A DNA stretch of 64,000 nt from JALZVT01 sp964611345 (GTDB lineage: Bacteria; Pseudomonadota; Gammaproteobacteria; Pseudomonadales; Azotimanducaceae): assembly GCA_964611345.1 (NCBI GenBank), contig CAZSYU010000008.1:1-64000 (forward strand). The letters are read 5' to 3'. Below the pieces are notes generated by a model. That model worked only from the letters and a program-made list of their open reading frames with translations. It did no database searches and had not been told where the DNA came from. Positions within the stretch are counted from its first letter, which is position 1; the number at the start of each line of letters is the position of its first letter. Of this stretch, positions 1 to 7,235 are shown one piece after another. Both the position numbers and the translations under genes were made by a program.

Positions 1-506
1 AAACCGATGGTCGCCTGTGGACCTCGGCAGGGGTACTGTCGGGGGTAGATATGACGCTTGCGCTCATAGAGCAAGACACCAATCGCGATGTCGCCATGGC
101 GACGGCGCGGCAGCTGGTGGTGTTTCTGGTCAGGCACGGCGGCCAATCGCAATTTTCAGCGCCCATTAGTTTGCAAGGTAAGTCGAAGACCGATCGACTG
201 GCACCATTGGTTGCGTTTTTGCAGGAGCGACTCGAGAAGCCCATAAGTATCGAGGCCATGGCCCGGGCAGTGGCGATGTCGGAGCGCACGTTGCATCGTC
301 GGTGCCGCGCGGCCTTCCAGTTAACGCCGACACAACTGCTGTCTGAGTTGCGGTTGGAACATGCGCGCACACTGCTGCTAAGTCCTGACCGCTCGATCAA
401 AGCTGTCGCCATGGCGTCAGGTTATGGCACTGGTTCGGCGCTTACCAAGGCGTTTACTGAGCGTTTTGGGGTAGCGCCAACCAGGTACCGGGAAAACTTC
501 GCGTGA
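1..506 (+). CDS. GlxA-type AraC family transcriptional regulator, 3' part
   Basis: The reading frame is open from the first base, so the gene begins upstream of the window. The first visible residues (DGRLWTSAGVLSGVDMTLAL) match the end of the DJ-1/PfpI amidase-like domain found in GlxA-type regulators. After a short linker comes an AraC/XylS DNA-binding domain with two helix-turn-helix units, the first around MARAVAMSERTLHRR and the second around AVAMASGYGTGSALTKAF, ending RFGVAPTRYRENFA. Such proteins activate or repress nearby catabolic genes; the ligand cannot be deduced. ATG at 51 is internal to the conserved domain and is not the true start. Confidence 0.88.
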   Translation, partial: TDGRLWTSAGVLSGVDMTLALIEQDTNRDVAMATARQLVVFLVRHGGQSQFSAPISLQGKSKTDRLAPLVAFLQERLEKPISIEAMARAVAMSERTLHRRCRAAFQLTPTQLLSELRLEHARTLLLSPDRSIKAVAMASGYGTGSALTKAFTERFGVAPTRYRENFA

Positions 507-533
507 GCGCGAGCAGGCAGGTAACCTAGTGCC

Positions 534-1601
534 ATGACAACACTGCGAACCATAGATCAATTGCGGCAGGCAGATCTAATTAGCGCGCACGGCGAAACAG
601 AGAGTGGCCAGCTCGAAAAAGTTGCCGCGCGTTATTCGGTGGCGGTCTCCGCAGCAGTGATAGCCACCATGAACCGTGCAGATGAAAGTGATCCGGTTGC
701 CCGACAGTACATTCCGACGCTTGCTGAGCTAGAGACGCAAACTACCGATCGAGTCGATCCCATTGGTGACGACGTGCACTCTCCCATGCCAGGGCTCGTG
801 CATCGTTACCCTGATCGCGTACTTATAAAAGCAACGCAGGTATGCCCCGTTTACTGTCGGTTTTGTTTTCGTCGCGAGAGCGTGGGAGCAAACGCAGAGC
901 GTCCTCTTAACACGCAACAGTTCGAGGCAATATTTAACTACATTGCGACACATCCCGAAATCTGGGAAGTAATAATATCGGGTGGTGACCCGCTCGTATT
1001 GTCAGATTCTCGCCTGCAGACCTTATTGGACGGATTAGCGCGGTCAAAACACGTTCGCATTGTGCGCTTTCATTCGCGGGTGCCGGTGGTGAAACCTGAA
1101 CGCATTACTAACAGGCTTGTGCAAATGTTGCGCGCCTGTGACAAAACGGTGTACGTCGCTGTGCACGCGAATCACGCGAACGAATTTGGTGCTGCGGCTC
1201 GCGCAGCAATTGCCCGTCTGGCAGACGCTGGCGTACCCCTGTTATCTCAATCTGTATTGCTGGCAGGTGTCAATGACAATGAACAAGCACTGGCAGAACT
1301 TATGCGTACCTTTGTTGAGTTACGCATTGTCCCTTATTACCTGCATCAATTGGATCTTGCTCCGGGTACTGATCATTTTCGAGTGTCGATTGCACGCGGG
1401 CAGGAATTGCTCAGGACACTGCGGGGCACCTACTCTGGGTTATGCCAACCCAACTACGTGATCGATCTGCCGGGGGGCTTTGGCAAGGTTGGGATTGGCC
1501 CCAATTATGTAACGCCCAGCGCTGATGGCGCTGCACTTGATATCGAGGACATCGCTGGCCAGCGGCACCGGTATCCGCCACCGGCAAACGCCATAGAATG
1601 A
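534..1601 (+). CDS. Lysine 2,3-aminomutase family radical SAM protein (KamA/EpmB-like)
   Basis: The 355-residue protein carries the radical SAM motif CxxxCxxC as CPVYCRFC (C104, C108, C111) and, near the C terminus, PGGFGK, where K318 aligns with the PLP-binding lysine of lysine 2,3-aminomutases. ISGGDPL (about 148-154) is the SAM-binding GGDP-type segment. Family members isomerise L-alpha-lysine to beta-lysine; the short forms (about 340-350 residues) often serve elongation factor P modification (EpmB), while longer KamA proteins are catabolic. Length favours the short type, but no epmA or efp is visible nearby, so the physiological role is open. It starts 27 bases after the regulator. Confidence 0.85.
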   Translation: MTTLRTIDQLRQADLISAHGETESGQLEKVAARYSVAVSAAVIATMNRADESDPVARQYIPTLAELETQTTDRVDPIGDDVHSPMPGLVHRYPDRVLIKATQVCPVYCRFCFRRESVGANAERPLNTQQFEAIFNYIATHPEIWEVIISGGDPLVLSDSRLQTLLDGLARSKHVRIVRFHSRVPVVKPERITNRLVQMLRACDKTVYVAVHANHANEFGAAARAAIARLADAGVPLLSQSVLLAGVNDNEQALAELMRTFVELRIVPYYLHQLDLAPGTDHFRVSIARGQELLRTLRGTYSGLCQPNYVIDLPGGFGKVGIGPNYVTPSADGAALDIEDIAGQRHRYPPPANAIE

Positions 1602-1619
1602 CAACGAAAGGACAACTTG

Positions 1620-2336
1620 ATGAGTGCTGATGGCAGGCCAACGGTAACGTACTTTGATATGCGCGGGCGTGCAGAGGCGATCCGTCTGCTGTTTACTGAT
1701 CAAGGCATTCCGCTCATGGATCGTCGCATACGCTCGGCAGATAGCTGGCAGGCGTTGCGGCAAAGCCTGCCGTTGCGCACGTTACCGCATTACACTGATC
1801 CGCGATTGTCGATCACACAGAGCCACGCGATCATGAGTTATCTTGGCGCCAGCACAGGAATGGTGCCGGCTGATCCGGTGGCCAGCGCTGTTTATGACGA
1901 GGCCTATCATGCTATTGCCGAAGTGCAGGAGCAGTTGTGGCAGTTTGCCTGGCGACCGGAGTATGAAACTCAGCCAGAGAGTTTTGCCAATGGTGCGCTG
2001 AGCCACTACCTCATAGGGCTAGAACGGTTGTACCTGGGTAACGCCGGTGACTTTTGGGTAGGTGAGGGAGTGAGTCAGGTTGACTATCTGGCCTATGCAC
2101 TGCTCGATGAGCTGCGTGCTTTCTTTCCGGCAACACTTGCGCAGTTTGAAAGCCTGCAGCTATTTCATGCCTTCATGGCAGCGCGTCCACGCATCTCAGT
2201 TTATATTGGTTCGCGCAAGCAACCCGTGGTGTTCGGTATGGGTCTTGCGGGCCCCAAGGTAGACCCGGCGGCGGTGATTAACCCTGGCGATGTTTTTGAG
2301 AATCCTTGGCGTGAGCCAATCTTGTTAGAGGCGTGA
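1620..2336 (+). CDS. Glutathione S-transferase family protein
   Basis: The 238-residue protein has an N-terminal thioredoxin-fold GST domain (TVTYFDMRGRAEAIRLLF, with the sigma/alpha-class YFxxRGRAExIR signature and the catalytic Tyr) and an all-helical C-terminal domain including VSQVDYLAYALLDEL, which corresponds to the buried N-capping box. It should conjugate glutathione to electrophiles or reduce peroxides in the cytoplasm. ATG at 1620 is preferred to TTG at 1617 because AAAGGA at 1607-1612 is well spaced for it. The last codons lie in the first copy of a 22-bp tandem repeat. Confidence 0.88.
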   Translation: MSADGRPTVTYFDMRGRAEAIRLLFTDQGIPLMDRRIRSADSWQALRQSLPLRTLPHYTDPRLSITQSHAIMSYLGASTGMVPADPVASAVYDEAYHAIAEVQEQLWQFAWRPEYETQPESFANGALSHYLIGLERLYLGNAGDFWVGEGVSQVDYLAYALLDELRAFFPATLAQFESLQLFHAFMAARPRISVYIGSRKQPVVFGMGLAGPKVDPAAVINPGDVFENPWREPILLEA

Positions 2337-2380
2337 GCCAATCTTGTTAGAGGCGTGAGCCAATCTTGTTAGAGCCGTGA
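2309..2380 (+). repeat. 22-bp tandem repeat, about 3.2 copies, at the 3' end of the GST gene
   Basis: The unit occupies 2309-2330, 2331-2352 and 2353-2374, then breaks down after a few bases (2375-2380). Copy 1 encodes the final REPILLE residues of the GST; the stop codon (2334-2336) is in copy 2. The copies appear identical, which points to recent slippage or unequal exchange. The extra copies are downstream of the stop and do not alter the protein. Confidence 0.93.
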
Positions 2381-2407
2381 TGACGCTCACACATTGAGTG
2401 TGAGTCA
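2381..2407 (+). terminator. Possible hairpin downstream of the GST gene
   Basis: A 7-bp perfect stem (2386-2392 with 2398-2404) encloses a 5-base loop, and outer bases TGA/TCA can extend it. There is no T-run, so it is only a weak candidate for a transcription end between the GST gene and the GGDEF gene. Confidence 0.3.
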
Positions 2408-2469
2408 GGTAGCCCGAAAGGCTAACTACTACCGCTATCATTTCCGCTGTTCACTGGGAGTGCGCACGT

Positions 2470-3159
2470 TTGAATTCTGTAGCTGTTGGAATGGTATTGC
2501 TCGTCTTGACGGGCGGGTTCGTTGCAGCCATCTATTACTACAAAAAGCGGGTGCAAACGGGCGCGGTTGTTGCGAGTCGCAACAAGCAATCCGAGTCGAC
2601 GGCGGCCGCCGCCGAGCCACACCAGACCAGCGACGATCCCGCAGAGTTGTCTATGATTGATGAGATGACTGATGAGCTGACCGGGCTGGGAAACCGGCGC
2701 TCGCTGCATGCTGCCCTCACGGAGCGCTTGCGTGCAGATAACCCCGGTGGGACCGCGCTCATAATGGTGGATATTGATCATTTTAAGGCGATTAACGATA
2801 CCCACGGCCATGAGGCGGGCGATGAAGTGCTGGTTCGTCTTGCCGAGACCATGCGCGCCACCTGCCGCAACAGCGATCTTGTTGTGCGTTGGGGTGGCGA
2901 AGAGTTTGTTGCGTTGTTGGGCAGCTCTGACGAGCGGCGATTGCAGCTGGCGGCCGAACGCTTGCGGTTACATATTCGTCGGTTGGTTATCGAGCTTGAT
3001 AACGGCGTTGCTCTGCAGGTCACCGCAAGCATTGGTGCCACACTGGTTCGTCGTGGGCAAAGTGCCGAGAGTGCCCTGCGGCAGGTCGATCGATTGCTCA
3101 ATGAAGCTAAAGCAGAAGGGCGCGATCGGGTGAAGTCTGGCCCGAACCCAGAGCGCTAG
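2470..3159 (+). CDS. Membrane-anchored diguanylate cyclase (GGDEF domain)
   Basis: The 229-residue protein has one N-terminal transmembrane helix (about 4-23, VAVGMVLLVLTGGFVAAIYY), a 35-residue polar linker, and a GGDEF domain beginning near DELTGLGNRR. The active-site loop is GGEEF (in RWGGEEFVALL), compatible with c-di-GMP synthesis. RNSD lies five residues before GGEEF and fits the RxxD inhibitory site, so product feedback is expected. No sensory domain is present. The start is TTG at 2470, supported by GGGAG at 2456-2460. A c-di-GMP enzyme is plausible in a genome with type IV pili, but no target is implied by the neighbours. Confidence 0.9.
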   Translation: MNSVAVGMVLLVLTGGFVAAIYYYKKRVQTGAVVASRNKQSESTAAAAEPHQTSDDPAELSMIDEMTDELTGLGNRRSLHAALTERLRADNPGGTALIMVDIDHFKAINDTHGHEAGDEVLVRLAETMRATCRNSDLVVRWGGEEFVALLGSSDERRLQLAAERLRLHIRRLVIELDNGVALQVTASIGATLVRRGQSAESALRQVDRLLNEAKAEGRDRVKSGPNPER

Positions 3160-3168
3160 ACGCATTGA

Positions 3169-3196
3169 CAGTGCGCGCAGCTACTTGCGCGCACTG
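3169..3196. terminator. Perfect 10-bp inverted repeat between convergent genes
   Basis: CAGTGCGCGC (3169-3178) is perfectly complementary to 3187-3196 with an 8-base loop. It sits between the diguanylate cyclase (plus) and the glutathione peroxidase (minus), whose 3' ends face each other, so it probably stops transcription from both sides. There is no clear T-run on either strand. Confidence 0.55.
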
Positions 3197-3203
3197 CATA
3201 CGC

Positions 3204-3683
3204 TTACAGCCAGTTTTCGAGTTCAGCCGCGATTTCTTCGGGCGAGGTTTTGGGTTCAAACCGTTTGACGGCGTTGCCCTTTCGATCGACCAGAAACTTC
3301 GTGAAGTTCCAGGGAATTTCTTCGTTGCCTTCTGCGTCGAGAGCTGTACTTTTTAGATATTGATAAAGCTCGCAGGTGCCCGAGCCGTTGACCTCTGTCT
3401 TGGCAAACAGCGGAAAACTGACGTTGTACTTCGATGTGGCGAATTCTTTGATTTCTGCGTTACTGCCTGGTTCCTGGGCACCAAACTGATTGCAGGGAAA
3501 TGCCAATACGGAAAATCCATTGGCTTGGTGATCTTCGTGCAGAGTACGCAACCCGGCGTACTGGGGCGTAAGCCCTCAGGCACTGGCGACGTTAACGACC
3601 AGACAGACCTGATCTTTGTAGTCGGCGAGACTGACTTGCTGGCCGTCGATAGATTCCATGCTAAAACTGTGCATGTTGCTCAT
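3204..3683 (-). CDS. Selenocysteine-containing glutathione peroxidase (in-frame UGA at codon 36)
   Basis: Read from ATG at 3683 (GGAG spaced 7 bases upstream), the frame gives MSNMHSFSMESIDG..., then VVNVASA, a TGA (3576-3578), then GLTPQYAGL and the rest of a typical 159-residue glutathione peroxidase. The TGA is exactly where the family has its catalytic Cys or Sec (NVAS-x-C/U-G-x-T). The other active-site residues are present: Gln in FGAQEPG, and Trp and Asn in PWNFTKF. A hairpin of SECIS type follows. The enzyme should reduce hydrogen or lipid peroxides using glutathione or thioredoxin. It lies 50 bases downstream of the paaE-like gene and could be cotranscribed with it. A nonsense mutation is the alternative, but position, hairpin and a second similar gene argue for recoding. 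Confidence 0.87.
3543..3562 (-). promoter_or_regulatory. SECIS-like hairpin of the glutathione peroxidase mRNA
   Basis: Downstream of the UGA (3578-3576), after 13 bases, AGTACGC (3562-3556) pairs perfectly with GCGTACT (3549-3543) around the 6-base loop CGGGTT. The loop begins 20 bases after the UGA and has G at its second position. These values fit the general bacterial SECIS pattern: a hairpin inside the coding region, loop roughly 16-37 bases after UGA, and a G in the first two loop bases. The stem also encodes conserved peroxidase residues, so chance formation is possible. Confidence 0.65.
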
Positions 3684-3733
3684 AGTTAAACTCCGATTCT
3701 GAGTGGTGATTCTGAGTAGTGCACCCGCAGGCG

Positions 3734-4468
3734 CTAAACCTCGTCGTAGTCTAGCCTTATTTTAGGGCTAATGGGCTCTGCCTGGCAGGGTAAGGTAAAT
3801 CCCTGGTCCAGTTCCCAGTCTTCGAGCGCGTAGTTTTCTCGCAAGGTCACTTCGCCACTGCGCAGTAGCGCGCGACAGGTAGAACACACCCCGCCGCGGC
3901 ACGAAAAAGGTAAATCGATGCCGGCATCTTCGGCTCCATCGAGCAACGTGCCAGCCTGTTGACGCATTTGAAACTGCGTTTCCCGGCCGGCCTTAATAAT
4001 TGTCACCACCACTTTGTCGGCGCCTGTAAATTCTTCGGCACCGGGTGTCGTATTCGCCTGCTCAGTCAGGAGAGCATGTGTAGTGATTTGTGCGGCTGGC
4101 AGGTTAGGCTTGGCCCATGCGCCAAGTTGCGTAGCCAGTTCTGGCGCCGTGACAATCTCGCATTGATCGATAGTGGTTGGGTCGAATAAAAGTTGCGCAC
4201 AAGAGTCCAGCCGCTCGCTGTCGAGCGAGCCGGTTAACACGGCGAATGGCTGGTTCTCTTCGCGCGTAATGACTAGCAGATTAAGCGCTGTGAGATGTGC
4301 GTTTTTGAGGGCCGCTATCTGTTCAGCTTGTTTAAGTGCAGCGGTAGTTGCAATGCTGCAAATCCAGGTGACGTGACCGCCTTTGCACAACGTTGTCTCA
4401 GATAGTGCGAGAGCCTTGGTGTTACCTTCGTCTTCACTGATAACTAACTGGTGTTGTTGCACTACCAT
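3734..4468 (-). CDS. paaE: Truncated PaaE-like ferredoxin protein of the phenylacetyl-CoA epoxidase operon
   Basis: The 244-residue protein ends in a plant-type [2Fe-2S] ferredoxin domain (about 152-244) with ligands C190, C195, C198 and C228 in CRGGVCSTC and LPCQA, very like PaaE. Full PaaE is about 350 residues: an FAD domain, an NAD-binding domain, then ferredoxin. Here the FAD domain (RxYS motif) is absent, and the first 140 residues only faintly resemble the NAD-binding domain, without a GxGxxP-type motif. It overlaps paaC by 7 bases, and the upstream sequence is paaC coding, so the gene is not simply cut by a frameshift. It probably carries electrons to PaaA but would need a separate reductase. 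Confidence 0.75.
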   Translation of the reverse strand: MVVQQHQLVISEDEGNTKALALSETTLCKGGHVTWICSIATTAALKQAEQIAALKNAHLTALNLLVITREENQPFAVLTGSLDSERLDSCAQLLFDPTTIDQCEIVTAPELATQLGAWAKPNLPAAQITTHALLTEQANTTPGAEEFTGADKVVVTIIKAGRETQFQMRQQAGTLLDGAEDAGIDLPFSCRGGVCSTCRALLRSGEVTLRENYALEDWELDQGFTLPCQAEPISPKIRLDYDEV

Positions 4469-5247
4469 TGCGCTCCAGGGTGTGCACGAGCTAGGGATTG
4501 CATTTCTGCCAGCAGAATGCCAAGTGTTTCACCGTGCTCCCCGCGTTTGCCGTGCCAGCGAATTGCCGTGGTTGCAGGTTGTTCCAGGGTGGCGTCAGTT
4601 AGTGCCGCGCTGAGCGCGCTACCTGTGGCCGCTGGCAAGTCCATAAACTCCGGGACTATGTCAGCCCTTACTGCGGCAGCGTCGAGTTCATCACTAGTGA
4701 AAATTTCTCCGGTGTAACGCCAAAGCTGGTCTACTGAGGCTTGAGCGCGGTTGTGACTGAGTTCGGTGCCATCACCCAACCGCACGAGCCAGTCACGAGC
4801 CCAGCGCCAGTGAAATTCTGTTTGCGGTAAAAACCGGTTTGCCAGCTCGCCTATTTTTTGGTGCGCACCCTTGGCGGCGCAGCGGTACCATTCTCGTTGC
4901 CAGGCAGATACCAACAACTGGCGCACCACGGTGTCGCCAAAATGGCCGTTGGGTTGCTCGGCGAGGGTCAGGTTTAGAAACTCATGTTGATCTCGAAGGT
5001 AGGCGAGTTCGTCTTCGCTGCGCCTGGGTTGGGTCAGTTCGCCAGCCAGGGTGAGCCATGCGCGTGCCTGATCAACCTGTTCGAGAGCGATGTTTGCAAC
5101 AGACAGATCTTCTTCGAGCACCGGCGCGTGCCCCATGAGTTCGCTCATGCGATGGCCGAGAATCAGACAGGTATCGCCCATGCGCAAGATGTATCTGGAC
5201 AGGTCTTCAGCTGGCAATGCGGCTGATTGTGAGACGGGTTCCGGCAC
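4462..5247 (-). CDS. paaC: 1,2-phenylacetyl-CoA epoxidase subunit PaaC
   Basis: This ferritin-like structural subunit binds PaaA in the multicomponent oxygenase that converts phenylacetyl-CoA to its ring epoxide. The conserved body runs from LSRYILRMGDTCLILGHR, through LANIALEQ-like VANIALEQ, to FHWRWARDWLVRLGDGT and ends HPGAQW. GTG at 5247 is chosen because it follows the paaB stop by one base and gives 261 residues, near the usual 250; an in-frame ATG at 5322 would lie inside paaB and add unrelated residues. paaD, which normally follows paaC, is missing: the next gene is the paaE-like ferredoxin. Confidence 0.88.
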   Translation of the reverse strand: MPEPVSQSAALPAEDLSRYILRMGDTCLILGHRMSELMGHAPVLEEDLSVANIALEQVDQARAWLTLAGELTQPRRSEDELAYLRDQHEFLNLTLAEQPNGHFGDTVVRQLLVSAWQREWYRCAAKGAHQKIGELANRFLPQTEFHWRWARDWLVRLGDGTELSHNRAQASVDQLWRYTGEIFTSDELDAAAVRADIVPEFMDLPAATGSALSAALTDATLEQPATTAIRWHGKRGEHGETLGILLAEMQSLARAHPGAQW

Positions 5248-5248
5248 G

Positions 5249-5530
5249 TCAAATGTTCTCGACGCCGTCTGGCACCTTGTAGAAGGTGGGGTGGCGGTAC
5301 ACCTTGTCTTTCGCTGGTTCAAACAGTACGGCGCCGTCGGTTGGGTCGCTTGCGGTGATGTCTTTGGAGCGCATCACCCACAGGCTTACGCCTTCCATAC
5401 GGCGGGTATAAAGTTCACGAGCTTTGGTCAGTGCCATAGCGTTATCGCTGGCATGCACACTGCCGACGTGACGGTGGTCCAGACCGGCTTTAGGGCGCAC
5501 GAACACTTCATAGAGTTCAAACTGGCTCAT
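5249..5530 (-). CDS. paaB: 1,2-phenylacetyl-CoA epoxidase subunit PaaB
   Basis: The 93-residue protein has the typical PaaB start (FELYEVFVRPKAGLDHRHVG), the SVHASDNAMALTKARELYTRR segment and the C-terminal PTFYKVP. PaaB is the small subunit that bridges PaaAC units of the epoxidase. Its ATG overlaps the paaA stop by four bases (ATGA), so translational coupling is likely. Confidence 0.93.
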   Translation of the reverse strand: MSQFELYEVFVRPKAGLDHRHVGSVHASDNAMALTKARELYTRRMEGVSLWVMRSKDITASDPTDGAVLFEPAKDKVYRHPTFYKVPDGVENI

Positions 5531-6492
5531 GCTGTCGTACTCTCTTTATCAGCATGATTGTCTGCTTGTTTGGCAGCCCATGCCTTGGCGGCCTCGCGCA
5601 CCCATGCGCCCCCGTTGCGTGCTTCTGTGTACTCGGCAAGGCGTTCATCATTGCAGGGTCCGTTGCCGTTCAATACCTCGTTAAACTCATCCCAATCGAT
5701 GGGTCCGGTCTGATAGTGGCCGGTTGTTGTGTCGAGAGTGAGCGCAGCATCGGGAATGGTCAGTCCCAGGTGTTCCGCCTGGGGGACCGTTGCATCGACA
5801 AAGCGCTGCCTCAGCTCGTCATTGCTGAAGCGTTTTATTTTCCACCGCATGGATTGGCTTGAATGCACCGAGGCGGCATCCGGTGGGCCAAACATCATAA
5901 GAGCTGGCCACCACCAACGGTTGAGCGCTCCTTGCGCCATGTCTTGTTGCGCGGTTGTGCCGTTGCTCAGCACCTGCATAATTTCGAAGCCCTGACGTTG
6001 GTGGAAACTCTCTTCCTTACAGATTCGAACCATAGCGCGAGCGTAGGGGCCGTAAGAACAGCGACACAATGGCACTTGATTCATGATGGCTGCACCATCA
6101 ACCAGCCAGCCAATGGCTCCAACATCAGCCCAGGTCGGCGTGGGGTAGTTAAATATGCTGGAGTAACGCGAGCGACCTTCGATTAGATCGGTTTCGAGTT
6201 GATCGCGCGAGGCGCCCAGCGTCTCGGCGGCACTGTATAGATAGGCGCCGTGTCCACCTTCGTCCTGCACCTTGGCAATAAGGATCGCTTTACGACGCAA
6301 AGAAGGCGCTCTTGTTAGCCAGTTGCCTTCGGGCAGCATTCCGACTACTTCAGAATGGGCGTGCTGGGAGATTTGGCGGATCAGGGTTTTTCGATAGGCC
6401 TCGGGCATCCAGTCTTTCGGCTCGATTTTCTCTTCGGCGTCGAGCTTGTGTTGGAAATTCTCTTCTTGCTCTGACACTGGAGTTCCCGACAT
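5527..6492 (-). CDS. paaA: 1,2-phenylacetyl-CoA epoxidase catalytic subunit PaaA
   Basis: The 321-residue di-iron oxygenase subunit contains KVQDEGGHGAYLYSAAETLG and RICKEESFHQRQGFEIM, the two helices carrying Glu, Asp and His iron ligands (E..H in DEGGHG; EExxH in KEESFH). It activates O2 and inserts one oxygen into the ring of phenylacetyl-CoA. It heads the minus-strand run paaA-paaB-paaC-paaE-like, and the downstream genes of the pathway (paaF-K, paaG, paaZ) are not in the window. Confidence 0.94.
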   Translation of the reverse strand: MSGTPVSEQEENFQHKLDAEEKIEPKDWMPEAYRKTLIRQISQHAHSEVVGMLPEGNWLTRAPSLRRKAILIAKVQDEGGHGAYLYSAAETLGASRDQLETDLIEGRSRYSSIFNYPTPTWADVGAIGWLVDGAAIMNQVPLCRCSYGPYARAMVRICKEESFHQRQGFEIMQVLSNGTTAQQDMAQGALNRWWWPALMMFGPPDAASVHSSQSMRWKIKRFSNDELRQRFVDATVPQAEHLGLTIPDAALTLDTTTGHYQTGPIDWDEFNEVLNGNGPCNDERLAEYTEARNGGAWVREAAKAWAAKQADNHADKESTTA

Positions 6493-6570
6493 AGCTGGTT
6501 CAAGGTTGCGCAGAAGATCAATGATACTACGAACCCCGATTTAGGGAGGATGTTGTGACGGGAGCAGGGC

Positions 6571-7185
6571 GTGATTGTTAATCATCCGGCGGCGGGCAGG
6601 AATGCCGAACCGCTGTATTCGGTGGTGCAGAAAGTGCTCCAGAATGTCAGGGGTCAATCCCCGCGTGTGCTTGAAGTAGCCTGTGGTCCTGGCCAGCACG
6701 TTGAGTTGTTCGCCAGCAGACATCCGCAGGTGCACTGGCAACCCACGGAACCACAGGAACCCATGCGGGTATCAATCGATGCGCGCGTGGCGAGAGCTCG
6801 ACTTAACAATGTAGCAGCGGCGCTGGATCTCGATGTGCGCGCAGAGTGGCCCGTTGCTTGGCAGCGCGAACGGTTTGATCTGATCATGGCGGTGAATCTG
6901 TTGCACATTTCGCCCTGGGCGGTCACCGAGGCGCTGGTGGCAAATGCGGCGGGCGTTGCAACGGAAGCAGCTGCATTATTGATCTATGGACCATTCAAGC
7001 GTGCCGGCGAGCACACATCGCCTGGCAATCTGGCGTTTGACGCCGAGTTGCGTGAGCGCGATTCACGCTGGGGTATTCGAGATCTCGAAGCAGTGGCCGA
7101 AGTGGCAAAAACAAGCGGGTGGTTTGAGCGCGAGGTGGTAGCTATGCCAGCAAATAACTTTTGTTTGTTGTTTGGGCGCGAGTAG
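6571..7185 (+). CDS. DUF938 family SAM-dependent methyltransferase
   Basis: The 204-residue protein begins VNHPAAGRNAEPLYSVV and has VLEVACGPGQHVELFA, which is SAM-binding motif I of this family, then WQPTEPQEP, FDLIMAVNLLHISPW and YGPFKRAGEHTSPGNLAFDAELR, all typical of DUF938 (METTL26-like) proteins. Substrate is unknown. GTG at 6571 with GGAG six bases before is the most likely start, since a stop lies in frame at 6556. It is transcribed away from paaA, so 6493-6570 must hold both promoters. Confidence 0.85.
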   Translation: MIVNHPAAGRNAEPLYSVVQKVLQNVRGQSPRVLEVACGPGQHVELFASRHPQVHWQPTEPQEPMRVSIDARVARARLNNVAAALDLDVRAEWPVAWQRERFDLIMAVNLLHISPWAVTEALVANAAGVATEAAALLIYGPFKRAGEHTSPGNLAFDAELRERDSRWGIRDLEAVAEVAKTSGWFEREVVAMPANNFCLLFGRE

Positions 7186-7208
7186 GGCCAGTTCATCATG
7201 ACCCTACT
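7181..7208. terminator. Inverted repeat between convergent genes
   Basis: AGTAGGG (7181-7187) pairs with CCCTACT (7202-7208), 7 bp with a 14-base loop, overlapping the stop codon of the DUF938 gene and facing the 3' end of the peroxiredoxin-like gene. No T-run follows on either strand. Confidence 0.4.
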
Positions 7209-7235
7209 CTCGTCAGGTTTGCTTAGGCTGGCTTG

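Noticed and set aside
3576..3578. TGA in the glutathione peroxidase as a simple nonsense mutation or frameshift
   Set aside because: It sits exactly on the catalytic codon, frame and active-site residues continue on both sides, a SECIS-like hairpin follows, and a second gene nearby shows the same pattern.
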